A stretch of 64,000 nucleotides of DNA from Bacteroidota bacterium (GTDB taxonomy: Bacteria > Bacteroidota > Bacteroidia > JABEUT01): the NCBI GenBank assembly GCA_013288345.1, contig JABDCA010000011.1:1-64000 (forward strand). Reading direction: 5' to 3'. Made by a program: the position numbers and the translations under genes. Shown here in pieces: positions 53,856 to 63,709 of the stretch. The notes under the pieces are model-generated. The model saw nothing but the letters and a program-made list of their open reading frames with translations, ran no database searches and was not told the origin of the DNA. The number at the start of each line of letters is the position of its first letter. Positions within the stretch are counted from its first letter, which is position 1.

Positions 53856-54728
53856 ATGGAGTTACTCCATCCAACCCATTTTACCGATTACGAGCTTATA
53901 GATTGTGGCGATTTTGAAAAGCTGGAACGCTTTGGCGAATATATAACCATTCGCCCGGAGCCACAGGCTGTGTGGGATAAAGCCATGAGTAATAAAGATT
54001 GGGAAGCAAAGGCTCATGTGCGTTTTATGCCAAATTCGAGCTATGCAGGTAACTGGCAAAAACTTAAACCCATGCCCGATAAGTGGGATATAGCTTATGC
54101 ATTGCCCAATGGCCCCAAAATACGTTTTCAGTTATCGCTTACAGCATTTAAGCATGTGGGTGTTTTTCCTGAACAGGCATCGCATTGGGATTATATATAT
54201 GAAAGCGTAAGTAGTTTTAAATTAGAAAAACCAAAGTTTTTAAACCTGTTTGCCTATACCGGTGGCGCATCGTTAGCGGCTAAGGCAGCGGGTGCCGATG
54301 TTATTCACCTTGATTCTATACGGCAGGTAGTTGGCTGGGCCAAGCAAAATATGGAATTATCGGGCCTGTCGGATATACGCTGGATGGTAGAAGACGCTAT
54401 GAAGTTTGTAAGGCGCGAACTAAAACGCGGAAGCAAATACAATGGCATTATTCTCGACCCGCCTGCATACGGACATGGCCCGAATAAAGAACAATGGAAA
54501 TTGGAAGAGAATATTAATGAAATGGTGCATAGTGTTTTAGATATGCTTGATGAAGAAAAGCACATACTTATATTGAACACTTATTCACTTGGTTTTTCCT
54601 CGCTGATAATTGAAAATTTGATGGCAAAAAGGAAAAAAGAATTGAAATACGGAGAATTATACCTCCAGGCAACCTCCGGTTATAAACTCCCCCTTGGCGT
54701 ATTTGGCAAGGCTTACAGGGGTATTTAG
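53856..54728 (+). CDS. Class I SAM-dependent methyltransferase (RlmI-like)
   Basis: A 290-residue methyltransferase of the RlmI/RlmK group. The SAM site is NLFAYTGGASLAAKAAGA with the acidic LDSIRQVVGWAKQN, and the catalytic motif is ILDPPAYGHGP. The N-terminal part (to about 130) has no recognised RNA-binding domain, and the cysteines used by m5C enzymes are not evident, so the product may be an unusual rRNA methyltransferase. The ORF track starts at a TTG inside rimK (53814); the ATG at 53856 is preferred though coupling to rimK is possible with either. Confidence 0.8.
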   Translation: MELLHPTHFTDYELIDCGDFEKLERFGEYITIRPEPQAVWDKAMSNKDWEAKAHVRFMPNSSYAGNWQKLKPMPDKWDIAYALPNGPKIRFQLSLTAFKHVGVFPEQASHWDYIYESVSSFKLEKPKFLNLFAYTGGASLAAKAAGADVIHLDSIRQVVGWAKQNMELSGLSDIRWMVEDAMKFVRRELKRGSKYNGIILDPPAYGHGPNKEQWKLEENINEMVHSVLDMLDEEKHILILNTYSLGFSSLIIENLMAKRKKELKYGELYLQATSGYKLPLGVFGKAYRGI

Positions 54729-54823
54729 GATGGAGCATTTTTAATAAAAGTTTGTTTATTAACAAATAGATACAGACTTTTGCCGACTCAATTTTATAGA
54801 GAAGGTATCCCATAAATTAAAGC

Positions 54824-57151
54824 ATGGCTAAAAATTTACTGATAGTAGAGTCGCCCGCAAAGGCTAAAACAATAGAAAAGTATTTAGGCAAAGATTTCAT
54901 TGTTAAGTCGAGCATTGGCCACATAGTCGACCTGCCTGAAAAGGGCCTGGGAGTGGATATAAAGAACAACTTTAAACCCGACTATCAGGTTTCGAGCGAT
55001 AAGAAGAAAGTGGTAGCCGAACTGAAAAAATTAGCCAAAGCCGCTGAAATGGTTTGGTTAGCAACTGATGAGGACCGAGAAGGAGAAGCTATTGCATGGC
55101 ATTTGTTCAACGAATTGGGTTTAACTGAAAAGAAGACCAAGCGCGTTTTATATCACGAAATTACCAAGTCGGCAATTGAAGCCGCAATTAAGAACCCAAG
55201 AGAAATTAATAAGGACCTGGTAGATGCACAGCAAGCCAGGCGTATATTAGACAGGTTAGTAGGTTACGAGCTTTCACCTATATTATGGAGAAAGATAAAG
55301 CCATCGCTTTCAGCAGGCCGTGTGCAATCAGTCGCAGTACGTTTAATAGTAGAACGCGAAAGAGAAATAACAACTTTTGGCGTAACATCATTTTTTAAAG
55401 TAGTAGGATATTTTGCTTCAGGCAATATAAGTTTCAAAGCAGACCTTGATAAGAAATTCGATACAGAAGCCGAAGCCAACGATTTCTTAAAGAAATTAAA
55501 AGGCGCAGATTTTTCTGTAAAGAGCTTAGAAAAGAAACCATCAAAACGTACACCATCCGCACCGTTTACAACCTCTACCTTACAACAAGAGGCGAGCAGG
55601 AAATTAAGTTTCTCGGTATTGCAAACCATGCGCGTGGCACAAACGCTTTACGAACGTGGAGATATTACCTATATGCGTACTGACTCGGTAAACCTTTCAC
55701 AATTGGCAATTGATGCTGCTAAGGAAGAGATAGTAAAAATGTATGGCGATAAGTATGCACAAACACGCCAGTTCAAAACAAAATCATCTTCTGCGCAAGA
55801 GGCCCACGAAGCCATAAGGCCATCTAATTTTTCGGCTAAGGAAACTACCAGCGAAGATTATAACGAAAAGCGTTTATATGAACTGATATGGAAGCGCACC
55901 GTTGCATCGCAAATGGCTGATGCAGAAATTGAAAAGACAGTTATTACAATTGGTAACAATAAAGCGGATAATAATTTTATTGCAACAGGTGAGGTTATAA
56001 AGTTCGACGGATTTTTGAAGGTATATATTGAGTCGGAAGATGAGGGCGAAGAAGAAGAAAAGGAAGGATTATTGCCAGCAGTTAAAGCAAATGATAAAAT
56101 AAACCTTTCGCATATTGATGCGGTTCAACGTTTTACACAACCGCCATCGCGTTATACTGAAGCAAGTCTTGTTAAAAAGCTCGAAGGCCTTGGTATTGGA
56201 CGACCTTCAACTTTTGCACCAACCATATCTACCGTACAAAAAAGAGGATATGTGGTAAAAGAAATGCGCGAAGGAACAGAAAGAAAATACAATGTACTCA
56301 CGCTGCAGAACGATGAAATTACTTCGGTAGTTAAAACAGAAATTACAGGCGCTGAGAAATCAAAGCTATTTCCTACCGATGTGGGAATGGTGGTTAATGA
56401 TTTTTTGGTTGCAAATTTTGGTGAAATATTAGATTACAATTTTACAGCTCATGTAGAAGAAGAGTTTGACATAATTGCAGATGGCAAGCTTGCATGGCAA
56501 AAAATGCTCAAGACTTTTTATAAGCCATTCCACTTAACGGTTGAACAAACTTCTGAGAAGAAAGAAAGGGCATCAGGCGAAAAATTATTGGGACAAGACC
56601 CTAACGGTAAAAATGTATTTGTAAAAATAGGCCGCTATGGGCCAATGGTGCAGATAGGTGATACCGAATCGGAGGAGAAACCACGCTTTGCAAAATTGCG
56701 CGGCGAACAACGATTAGACAGTATAACACTTGCTGAAGCGCTTGACTTGTTCAGGTTGCCAAGGAAGGTTGGCTTATACGAAGACAAAGATCTGGATGTA
56801 TCGGTAGGTAGATTTGGCCCTTACATCAGGCACGATGGTAAATTTTATTCGTTACCGAAAGAAGATGACCCGTATACTGTTTTGGAAGCAAGGGCAATTG
56901 AGGTAATTGAAGACAAGCGCAAAAAAGAAAGAGAGAAGGTTATACAAATATTAAAGCGTGACCCGGAGCCTGAGATACAAGTATTGAATGGCAGGTATGG
57001 CCCGTACATTACAACCGATAAAGAAATTTTCAAGATACCAAAGGATAAAGAACCTGCTAAGCTTACATTGGCGGAATGCATAGCTATTATTGCAGCTGAT
57101 AAAGCCTCAGGTAAAAAGAAAAGAAAGTTTTTCCCGAAAAAGAAAGCCTAA
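54824..57151 (+). CDS. topA: DNA topoisomerase I
   Basis: TopA relaxes negative supercoils by cutting one strand. The 775-residue protein opens with the Toprim domain (NLLIVESPAKAKTIEKYLG, WLATDEDREGEAIAWHL); the catalytic tyrosine is Tyr283 in ITYMRTDSVNLS. HEAIRPS and LEGLGIGRPSTFAPTIS are further family blocks. Instead of zinc fingers the C-terminus has repeats of the form GRYGPMVQIG, GRFGPYIRH and GRYGPYITT, typical of Bacteroidota. It is followed after 17 bases by the arginase-fold gene, and then the T9SS cluster. Confidence 0.96.
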   Translation: MAKNLLIVESPAKAKTIEKYLGKDFIVKSSIGHIVDLPEKGLGVDIKNNFKPDYQVSSDKKKVVAELKKLAKAAEMVWLATDEDREGEAIAWHLFNELGLTEKKTKRVLYHEITKSAIEAAIKNPREINKDLVDAQQARRILDRLVGYELSPILWRKIKPSLSAGRVQSVAVRLIVEREREITTFGVTSFFKVVGYFASGNISFKADLDKKFDTEAEANDFLKKLKGADFSVKSLEKKPSKRTPSAPFTTSTLQQEASRKLSFSVLQTMRVAQTLYERGDITYMRTDSVNLSQLAIDAAKEEIVKMYGDKYAQTRQFKTKSSSAQEAHEAIRPSNFSAKETTSEDYNEKRLYELIWKRTVASQMADAEIEKTVITIGNNKADNNFIATGEVIKFDGFLKVYIESEDEGEEEEKEGLLPAVKANDKINLSHIDAVQRFTQPPSRYTEASLVKKLEGLGIGRPSTFAPTISTVQKRGYVVKEMREGTERKYNVLTLQNDEITSVVKTEITGAEKSKLFPTDVGMVVNDFLVANFGEILDYNFTAHVEEEFDIIADGKLAWQKMLKTFYKPFHLTVEQTSEKKERASGEKLLGQDPNGKNVFVKIGRYGPMVQIGDTESEEKPRFAKLRGEQRLDSITLAEALDLFRLPRKVGLYEDKDLDVSVGRFGPYIRHDGKFYSLPKEDDPYTVLEARAIEVIEDKRKKEREKVIQILKRDPEPEIQVLNGRYGPYITTDKEIFKIPKDKEPAKLTLAECIAIIAADKASGKKKRKFFPKKKA

Positions 57152-57168
57152 GCATATAAGTTTACTGC

Positions 57169-58326
57169 ATGGAAATTGAGCAATACCTAACACCATCATC
57201 AATTAGTGCAAAAGAGCATGCTCCTTTTATGTGGGGCAGCCACATCCTCAAAAATGCTCCGGGTAGTTTCCCTGATATTGAAAATGTAAAAATTGCTATT
57301 GTTGGAGTAGGCGAGGCCCGCAATTCATGTGGTAACGATGGCTGTGCCGCTGCACCCGATAAAGTGCGCGAGAATTTTTATATGCTTTCTTATATTCCAA
57401 CACTTACCGTTGCCGACTTAGGCAATATTAAACCGGGTAATAGCGTAAAAGATACTTACAGCGCACTCGAATTTGTTTGTGCTGAATTGCTCGACAGAAA
57501 AATTATCCCGGTGATAATTGGCGGCAGTCAGGATCTGACCTATGCAAATTATGCAGCTTACCAACGCTTGCAACAAACAGTAAACATAGTTTCGGTAGAT
57601 AGTAAAATTGACTTGGGTGAAATAGATAGCGAGATCAGCGCTGCAACATACATGAGTAAGATTTTGCAGTATCAGCCAAGCTTACTATTTAATTTCAGCC
57701 TTATGGGTTATCAAACTCATTTTGTAAACCCCGAGGAAGTAGAGGCGATTAAAAAAATGTATTTCGATTTGTATCGCCTGGGGCAAATACAAACAAATAT
57801 GGAAGAGGCAGAACCTGTGGTCCGCAATGCTGATATTTTAAGTTTCGATATTTCTGCAATCAGAAGATCTGATGCACCGGGCACATTACAATCTACCCCC
57901 AACGGCTTATATGGCGAAGAAGCCTGCCAGATATTTAAATATGCAGGCATGAGCGATAAACTTTCGTCGATTGGCATTTATGAAATAAATACCTTGTTTG
58001 ATGAGCGTGAACAAACAACATTGCTTGCCGCTCAAATGATTTGGTATTTTTTAGAAGGCTTTTTAAACCGGAAGAGTGATTTTCCGGCCAGCGAGGAAAA
58101 AGATTATTTGAAGTACAGAGTAACAATGAAGTCCGCTGACCATGAAATAGTTTTTTTTAAGAGCTTAAAAACAAACCGGTGGTGGATGGAAGTGCCTTAT
58201 CGCATAGGAGCCAAGTCGAAATACGAACGCCACCACATGGTGCCCTGTTCATACGAAGATTATCAGCTTGCCTGCACCGAAGAAATGCCCGACAGGTGGT
58301 GGCAGGCTTATCAGAAGCTAAGTTAA
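57169..58326 (+). CDS. Arginase-fold protein, metal site degenerate
   Basis: A 385-residue member of the arginase/formimidoylglutamase family. The fold's core blocks are present, but three of six manganese ligands are replaced. The GGxH block reads GGSQD (His to Gln121), the DAHxD block reads DSKID (His to Lys146), and the DxD block reads SFDISA (second Asp to Ser229). Asp144, Asp148 and Asp227 remain. The enzyme is therefore unlikely to be an active ureohydrolase. The last 75 residues form an extra C-terminal extension (YRIGAKSKYERHHMVPCSYEDY). It lies between topA and the porP-gldKLMN genes, a gene order I recall from other Bacteroidota, so it may serve the secretion machinery. Confidence 0.75.
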   Translation: MEIEQYLTPSSISAKEHAPFMWGSHILKNAPGSFPDIENVKIAIVGVGEARNSCGNDGCAAAPDKVRENFYMLSYIPTLTVADLGNIKPGNSVKDTYSALEFVCAELLDRKIIPVIIGGSQDLTYANYAAYQRLQQTVNIVSVDSKIDLGEIDSEISAATYMSKILQYQPSLLFNFSLMGYQTHFVNPEEVEAIKKMYFDLYRLGQIQTNMEEAEPVVRNADILSFDISAIRRSDAPGTLQSTPNGLYGEEACQIFKYAGMSDKLSSIGIYEINTLFDEREQTTLLAAQMIWYFLEGFLNRKSDFPASEEKDYLKYRVTMKSADHEIVFFKSLKTNRWWMEVPYRIGAKSKYERHHMVPCSYEDYQLACTEEMPDRWWQAYQKLS

Positions 58327-58371
58327 TGGTAAAATGCTGATAATCAGTATATTTAATGCTTTTAGCTCAAA

Positions 58372-58379
58372 TATATTTG
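58372..58379 (+). promoter_or_regulatory. -7 promoter element for the T9SS operon
   Basis: TATATTTG matches TAnnTTTG, 80 bases before the PorP/SprF-like ATG. It is the only good match between the arginase-fold gene and the secretion genes. Confidence 0.4.
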
Positions 58380-58459
58380 TTTGCTAATTGAAAAATGATT
58401 AGTTTAGCATTCTCTTTCCATGTAAAGAGGAGATGTTTTTTTAACTAAATACTCGAAGA

Positions 58460-59416
58460 ATGAAAAAAATAATTACATCTATTATGCTAGTGGGACTGGG
58501 CCTTGCAGCTCATGCACAGCAAGACGCGCAATTCAGTCAGGAATTTTTTACCAAGCTAAATACTAATCCGGCTTATGCGGGTATTAGTCAGGCATATTGC
58601 GGTAGCTTAATATATAGGGACCAATGGTTATCACTCCCGGGCAACCCAACAACACTGAATTTTAACGGTGATGCATACCTTCCTATGATTGGTGGTGGTG
58701 CAGGCCTTACCGTATATGATGATAAGCTTGGTTTTGAAAGTACCTTGACTTTTAAATTATCATACTCTTACCATATTATTTTAGGCCCAGGTGTATTAGG
58801 CATCGGTCCATCAATTGGTTTCTTCCAAAAAGCGCTTAACGGTGCTTGGATGACTCCTGATGGAAAGTCGCAAGCTGCTGGTAATATTGTTGACCCACTT
58901 GTACCTGTTGGCGGTAACTCAGTTACAACCTACGATATAGGCTTAGGTTTATACTATGCTACACCGCAAGGTTTGTACGTAGGTATTTCTACATCTCACT
59001 TACCACAACAAACTATCAGTGGTTCATACAAGCAATATCAGTACGACATAGCAAGACACTATTATGTATTGGCAGGCTATACCTACAATGCAAGTGCTAC
59101 CTGGGATTTGAAACCAGACCTGTATGTTGAGTCTGATGCGTCTTCTACCCAGTTTCAATTGAACCTTAGGGCTGACTGGAACAAAACAATTTGGTTTGGT
59201 GTTGGCTATAGGATGAACGATGCTTTTGTTGCATTGGTTGGTTTTGAAAAAACATTTACTGGTGGCGGAGGTTTAAAAATTGGTTATTCGTTTGATTTTA
59301 CAACATCAGACTTACATACCTATAGCACAGGTTCGCATGAACTTGCAATACAATATTGCTTTACACCAAAACCGCCTTCAAAAATCGAATATCACCAAAA
59401 TCCAAGGTTCTTGTAA
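58460..59416 (+). CDS. PorP/SprF-family type IX secretion membrane protein
   Basis: A 318-residue outer-membrane beta-barrel of the PorP/SprF family. The signal peptide (1-19, ending AHA) is followed by the family N-terminus QDAQFSQEFFTKLNTNPAYAG. Repeated barrel strands follow, with conserved LIYRDQWLSLPG, FKLSYSYHIILG, YDIGLGLYYATPQGLYVGIS and a C-terminal ELAIQYCF. Such proteins link the translocon to exported adhesins or filaments. It sits directly before gldK, the usual position for the copy tied to the core complex. Confidence 0.92.
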   Translation: MKKIITSIMLVGLGLAAHAQQDAQFSQEFFTKLNTNPAYAGISQAYCGSLIYRDQWLSLPGNPTTLNFNGDAYLPMIGGGAGLTVYDDKLGFESTLTFKLSYSYHIILGPGVLGIGPSIGFFQKALNGAWMTPDGKSQAAGNIVDPLVPVGGNSVTTYDIGLGLYYATPQGLYVGISTSHLPQQTISGSYKQYQYDIARHYYVLAGYTYNASATWDLKPDLYVESDASSTQFQLNLRADWNKTIWFGVGYRMNDAFVALVGFEKTFTGGGGLKIGYSFDFTTSDLHTYSTGSHELAIQYCFTPKPPSKIEYHQNPRFL

Positions 59417-59526
59417 TAGCTATATGAGAATTAATTGTAACTATTTATTAATACAAGCGTAAAAGAACTTTCGTACTATTCAAATGCTGCTCCGTACTAT
59501 GTATAATTTAAATTCAAGAGGTTAAT

Positions 59527-60969
59527 ATGAAAAGAATCTTGTTGCTCGCGTGCTTCGTTGCCCTTATTGTAGGTTGTAATAAGAACGGAGGCCAGTTGAT
59601 AGGTGTGCAGGACAGACCATCATGGTACCAGGCAAACCCTTACGGAATGGTTTACATTCCTATGGGCAGTTATATGATGGGCCCTGATGATCAGGAAGTG
59701 CCTTATGCATATACAACTAAATCAAGGATGGTGTCTGTTCAGGCATTCTACATGGATGATTCAGAAATTTCTAATAACGAATACAGACAGTTTGTATTTT
59801 GGGTTAGAGATTCGCTGATGCACTTAATGTTGGCTGAAAACGATCCTACACAAACAATTACCCAGGATAAGGATGGTAATGATATTGATCCGCCTGCTAT
59901 TAACTGGAATGCAAAAATAAGGTTAGATGACCATGCTACTATGGAAGCATTGACTGATGCAGGTTTATATTTACCGGCTGCAGAAAGATTTTACCAAAGG
60001 GTGGAAATTGATACCCGCAGACTGAACTTTTTGTTTTATACTTTAAATGTACGTTTGGCTGCTGTAAAAAACAGCGAACAAGGAAACCGTTTTATACCGG
60101 ATAAAGATCCTGCTGATAAAAAAGGCCAGCAATTTGTTAATGGAAAAGGTCACTACGATGTAGTTGATCAGACATACGATCCGAACCTTGGCTACAAAAC
60201 AAGATCGAGGACCAAAGTTGACCGTAGCGTATTTATAGATAAGCAAGTTATTAATGTGTACCCTGATACATTGGCTTGGGTGCATGATTTTACGTACTCA
60301 TTTAATGAGCCAATGACCAACATGTATTTCTGGCATCCGGCTTACGATAACTACCCTGTAGTTGGTGTATCATGGAAGCAAGCTACCGCATTTTGCGTAT
60401 GGCGTACCCAGTTAATGGATAGCTATTTAATAGGCCTTGGACAATCTATTGTGAACGATTTCCGTCTTCCTACGGAAGCAGAATGGGAATATGCTGCCCG
60501 TGGCGGTTTAGCATTAAGCCCGTACCCTTGGGGTGGTCCGTATATCAGAAACTCAAGAGGTTGTTTTTTGTGTAACTTTAAACCAATGCGTGGTAGCTAT
60601 ATGGATGATGGCGGTTTCCATACCGTTGGTATATATTCATATAACCCTAACGATTATGGTTTATATTGCATGGCTGGTAACGCAGCCGAATGGACCAGTA
60701 ATGCTTATGATGAAGCAGCCGGCGATTTTTCGCATGACCTGAATCCTAACTATGTATATGATGCTGATGATAAAGAAGCTAATGTATTGAAGAGGAAAGT
60801 TATCAGAGGCGGTTCATGGAAAGATGTTGGCTACTATTGCCAAACCAGTTCAAGAACTTATGAATACCAGGATACAGCAAAATGTTATGTTGGTTTCCGT
60901 TGTGTTGAAACATACCTCGGACGTGCGCAAGGCGATAATATAGATAATGTATCATCTGCACACAATTAA
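59527..60969 (+). CDS. gldK: T9SS ring lipoprotein GldK (PorK)
   Basis: GldK/PorK is an outer-membrane lipoprotein that forms, with GldN/PorN, the large periplasmic ring of the type IX secretion system. The 480-residue product has lipobox IVGC with Cys17 and an FGE/SUMF1-type domain: YIPMGSYMMGPDDQEVPYA, FYMDDSEISNNEYRQF, LPTEAEWEYAARGG, MAGNAAEWTSNAYDE and RKVIRGGSWKDVGYYC. A paralog with a GldN-like head is at 34.9 kb. It begins the gldKLMN series, 110 bases after porP. Confidence 0.95.
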   Translation: MKRILLLACFVALIVGCNKNGGQLIGVQDRPSWYQANPYGMVYIPMGSYMMGPDDQEVPYAYTTKSRMVSVQAFYMDDSEISNNEYRQFVFWVRDSLMHLMLAENDPTQTITQDKDGNDIDPPAINWNAKIRLDDHATMEALTDAGLYLPAAERFYQRVEIDTRRLNFLFYTLNVRLAAVKNSEQGNRFIPDKDPADKKGQQFVNGKGHYDVVDQTYDPNLGYKTRSRTKVDRSVFIDKQVINVYPDTLAWVHDFTYSFNEPMTNMYFWHPAYDNYPVVGVSWKQATAFCVWRTQLMDSYLIGLGQSIVNDFRLPTEAEWEYAARGGLALSPYPWGGPYIRNSRGCFLCNFKPMRGSYMDDGGFHTVGIYSYNPNDYGLYCMAGNAAEWTSNAYDEAAGDFSHDLNPNYVYDADDKEANVLKRKVIRGGSWKDVGYYCQTSSRTYEYQDTAKCYVGFRCVETYLGRAQGDNIDNVSSAHN

Positions 60970-61016
60970 ATATTAATTAATAAAACGCAATAATTAACCC
61001 TTTAAAATAAACAATT

Positions 61017-61934
61017 ATGGGAATCGTTCATTGGCTAAGTGCTACTAAAACAGGAAAGAGTACTATGAATAAGATAGTATGTTGGGGTGCTTCTGTAGTT
61101 ATTACAGGCGCACTTTTTAAGATCCAACACTATCCTGGTGCGTCAGTCATGCTTATTATAGGACTTTCTACAGAGTCGTTGATCTTTATATTTTATGGTA
61201 TCTTGCCTGAACACGAAGAAGTTGATTGGAGCTTGGTATACCCTGAATTAGCTGGTATGCATGGTGGAGAGGAGCATGGAGAAGTTGAGGAAAAGAAAGG
61301 AAGCATTACAGAGCAATTGGATGACTTGCTGGAAGAAGCTAAGATTGGCCCCGAACTGATTGAAAGTTTAGGAAGCGGCTTAAGAAGCCTTAGCGATAAC
61401 ACTGCTAAAATGAGCAATATTGCTGATGCAAGTGTTGCAACCAGCGATTATGCTAATAACATTAAGAATGCATCTAAGAACATTAATGATTTGTCTAACA
61501 ACTCATCAAAAGCTTCTGAATCATTAAGCTCAATTGCAGGTAGCGATATTTCTGCTACTACAAAGGACTATGTGAGCAAAATTCAATCAGTTGCTGATTC
61601 TATGAGCGATTTGAACAGCTCATCAAGCAAGGCTGCTGAAACACTTAAGGGATTAAGCGTTGGTAACCCTGCTGCTTATGTTCAGCACATGGAGAAAATG
61701 GCAGATAACGTTGCAGCTTTAAATACAGTTTACGAAATGCAATTGAAATCTTCTAACGACCAGGTTAGAGCTTCAGGTGCATTATACGATAGCATTTCTA
61801 AGCTTGTTGAAAACGTTAGTGAGTCTGTTGAAGATACACGCCGTTACAAGACTGAAATGGGTCAATTGGTGCAACACCTTGAGTCGTTGAACACTGTTTA
61901 TGGCGGTATGCTTACTGCAATGAACAGGAAGTAA
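61017..61934 (+). CDS. gldL: T9SS inner-membrane motor protein GldL (PorL)
   Basis: GldL forms, with GldM, the proton-driven motor that powers type IX secretion and gliding. The 305-residue product has two N-terminal membrane helices (about 20-36 and 44-62). The second holds Glu53 in GLSTESLIFIFYGIL, which corresponds to the glutamate reported as essential for proton use (E49 in Flavobacterium). The turn has the conserved FKIQHYPGA. The long cytosolic region is Ser/Asn-rich with coiled-coil repeats (SNIADASVATSDYANNIKNASKNI). An intercistronic hairpin follows before gldM. Confidence 0.95.
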   Translation: MGIVHWLSATKTGKSTMNKIVCWGASVVITGALFKIQHYPGASVMLIIGLSTESLIFIFYGILPEHEEVDWSLVYPELAGMHGGEEHGEVEEKKGSITEQLDDLLEEAKIGPELIESLGSGLRSLSDNTAKMSNIADASVATSDYANNIKNASKNINDLSNNSSKASESLSSIAGSDISATTKDYVSKIQSVADSMSDLNSSSSKAAETLKGLSVGNPAAYVQHMEKMADNVAALNTVYEMQLKSSNDQVRASGALYDSISKLVENVSESVEDTRRYKTEMGQLVQHLESLNTVYGGMLTAMNRK

Positions 61935-61972
61935 GAAGTAATTAATGGTATTAAATGTTGAATGTTTAATTT

Positions 61973-62009
61973 TAAATAGTTAATGTAGGTTTTCTACATT
62001 AACTATTTA
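61973..62009. promoter_or_regulatory. Perfect 16-bp hairpin between gldL and gldM
   Basis: TAAATAGTTAATGTAG (61973-61988) and its exact reverse complement CTACATTAACTATTTA (61994-62009) flank the five-base loop GTTTT. It is followed by an A-rich stretch (AATAAAAAATAAAAAATAAAAA) up to the gldM ATG, not a T run, so it is not a standard terminator on the coding strand. It may protect or process the message, or set the GldL:GldM ratio. Confidence 0.8.
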
Positions 62010-62034
62010 GAATAAAAAATAAAAAATAAAAATT

Positions 62035-63681
62035 ATGTCACTTCCCAAAGAGCCCAGACAAAAGATGATCAATATTATGTACCTGGTACTTACAGCGCTT
62101 TTAGCGCTTAACGTATCAAGACAGATTGTGCATGCTTTTGTGGTGGTAAACACTGGTTTGGTAAAAACAAACCAGAATACTGTTAGTCAAAATTCCGCAC
62201 TTCATGATAAGTTTAATACAGCCTACGAGAAGGATAGAGTTGGAACCAAAAAGTACAAAGATGCTGCCGATAATGTAACTAAATTATCGAATGAGTTGGT
62301 TGACTATATACAGAAAATGAAGTCGGATTTAATTGCTGCTGTAGATAAACCAAAATGGACACTAGATAAGGGTGATACCTTATTAAACTACGTTGATGCA
62401 AAAGAGGATTTTACAACTCCTACAGGTATTTTACTTGGCGATGGTGAAGACCCTACGGGGAAACCTGCTAACCTTTTGAAAAGGAAGATTGGCGAATACA
62501 GAAAAAATCTTATTACCATGTTTGGTGATAAAGACATTTGTGTTGGCGGTTATAAGGATACTCAAAAAATAAACCTGGGATTAATAACTGCTTCTGTTTT
62601 TGATATAGAAGAAGGCAGACAAACATGGGAGTATTATTATTTTGGTGAGGCTCCTTTAGTATCAGACATTGTAACATTTACCAAATTACAGGCTGACGTG
62701 CGTAATGCTGAGTCTGCCATGTTAAACTACTTCTATACCGGTATTGGTGCAAAGGATGTTAAGGTAAGTTCGTTTGTGGGAAAAATTCTTCCTGCTTCTA
62801 CATACGTTTTACTTAATGATAGTTTTAAAGCAGATATTTTCCCTACTGCAATTATGAAAACATTACCTCCTCAAATTGAGGTGGGTGATTCTAATATTAA
62901 TGCAGCAGATCCTACCAAAGAAGGTGTTCAGGTAAAAGTAAATTCAAATGGTGTTGGTAGGTATGCTGTAAGGGCAGACCATGAGGGCCCTAATAAAGTA
63001 TATGGTATAATTCGTATTCCTGACCCTGTTTCGGGTAAACCGGTTGCGTATCCTTTCTCTACATCTTACATCGTAGCAAAGGCTTCTGTAACTATCTCGC
63101 CTTCTCAAATGAATGTGTTCTACGCCGGTATTCCTAACCCTGTAGATATTTCTGCAGCAGGTTTCGATAATTCTGCATTGCATCCATCAATGACGCACGG
63201 TTCAATTTCTCCTTCGGGCCCTAAAGGCCACTATATGGTAAATGCAAGTGCTGATGCTATTGGCCAACTTGCCAACGTAACAGTAAGTGCAACTATGCCT
63301 GACGGATCACACAGGAACCTTCCTCCGCAGCCTTTCCATATTAAGCGTATACCTGATCCTACCTGCTTTACAGGTGGTAAATCGGGTGATGCTTCAATGA
63401 GTAAGCTTCAAATTAAGGCTGTACCTAAAGTAGAAGCCAGGATGCCTGCCGATTTTGATTTTCAAGGTGTGAACTTCACTGTTATATCGTTTACTATGTC
63501 AATAGGTGTTAATGGTGTATTTGTTGAGAAAAACGTTAATGGTGGAAGAATACCTGCTGATATTTTGGGACTTGTAGATCAGGCTCCTAAAGGTGGGTAT
63601 ATAATTGTGAAAAATGTTCAGGTAAAGGGCCCTGATGGAAGAGGACGTACCATACAAGGTATGGCTATTAAACTCAACTAA
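62035..63681 (+). CDS. gldM: T9SS motor/periplasmic shaft protein GldM (PorM)
   Basis: GldM has one inner-membrane helix and a long dimeric periplasmic shaft that transmits force to the GldK/GldN ring. The 548-residue product begins SLPKEPRQKMINIMYLVLTALLALNVSRQI, with the conserved Arg8 before the helix at about 12-33. Coiled segments span about 45-105, and the periplasmic domains D1-D4 follow, ending PDGRGRTIQGMAIKLN. Length is normal. It lies 100 bases after gldL and 28 bases before gldN. Confidence 0.95.
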   Translation: MSLPKEPRQKMINIMYLVLTALLALNVSRQIVHAFVVVNTGLVKTNQNTVSQNSALHDKFNTAYEKDRVGTKKYKDAADNVTKLSNELVDYIQKMKSDLIAAVDKPKWTLDKGDTLLNYVDAKEDFTTPTGILLGDGEDPTGKPANLLKRKIGEYRKNLITMFGDKDICVGGYKDTQKINLGLITASVFDIEEGRQTWEYYYFGEAPLVSDIVTFTKLQADVRNAESAMLNYFYTGIGAKDVKVSSFVGKILPASTYVLLNDSFKADIFPTAIMKTLPPQIEVGDSNINAADPTKEGVQVKVNSNGVGRYAVRADHEGPNKVYGIIRIPDPVSGKPVAYPFSTSYIVAKASVTISPSQMNVFYAGIPNPVDISAAGFDNSALHPSMTHGSISPSGPKGHYMVNASADAIGQLANVTVSATMPDGSHRNLPPQPFHIKRIPDPTCFTGGKSGDASMSKLQIKAVPKVEARMPADFDFQGVNFTVISFTMSIGVNGVFVEKNVNGGRIPADILGLVDQAPKGGYIIVKNVQVKGPDGRGRTIQGMAIKLN

Positions 63682-63709
63682 AGGTATAACTGTATAAAAA
63701 TTGACGACC

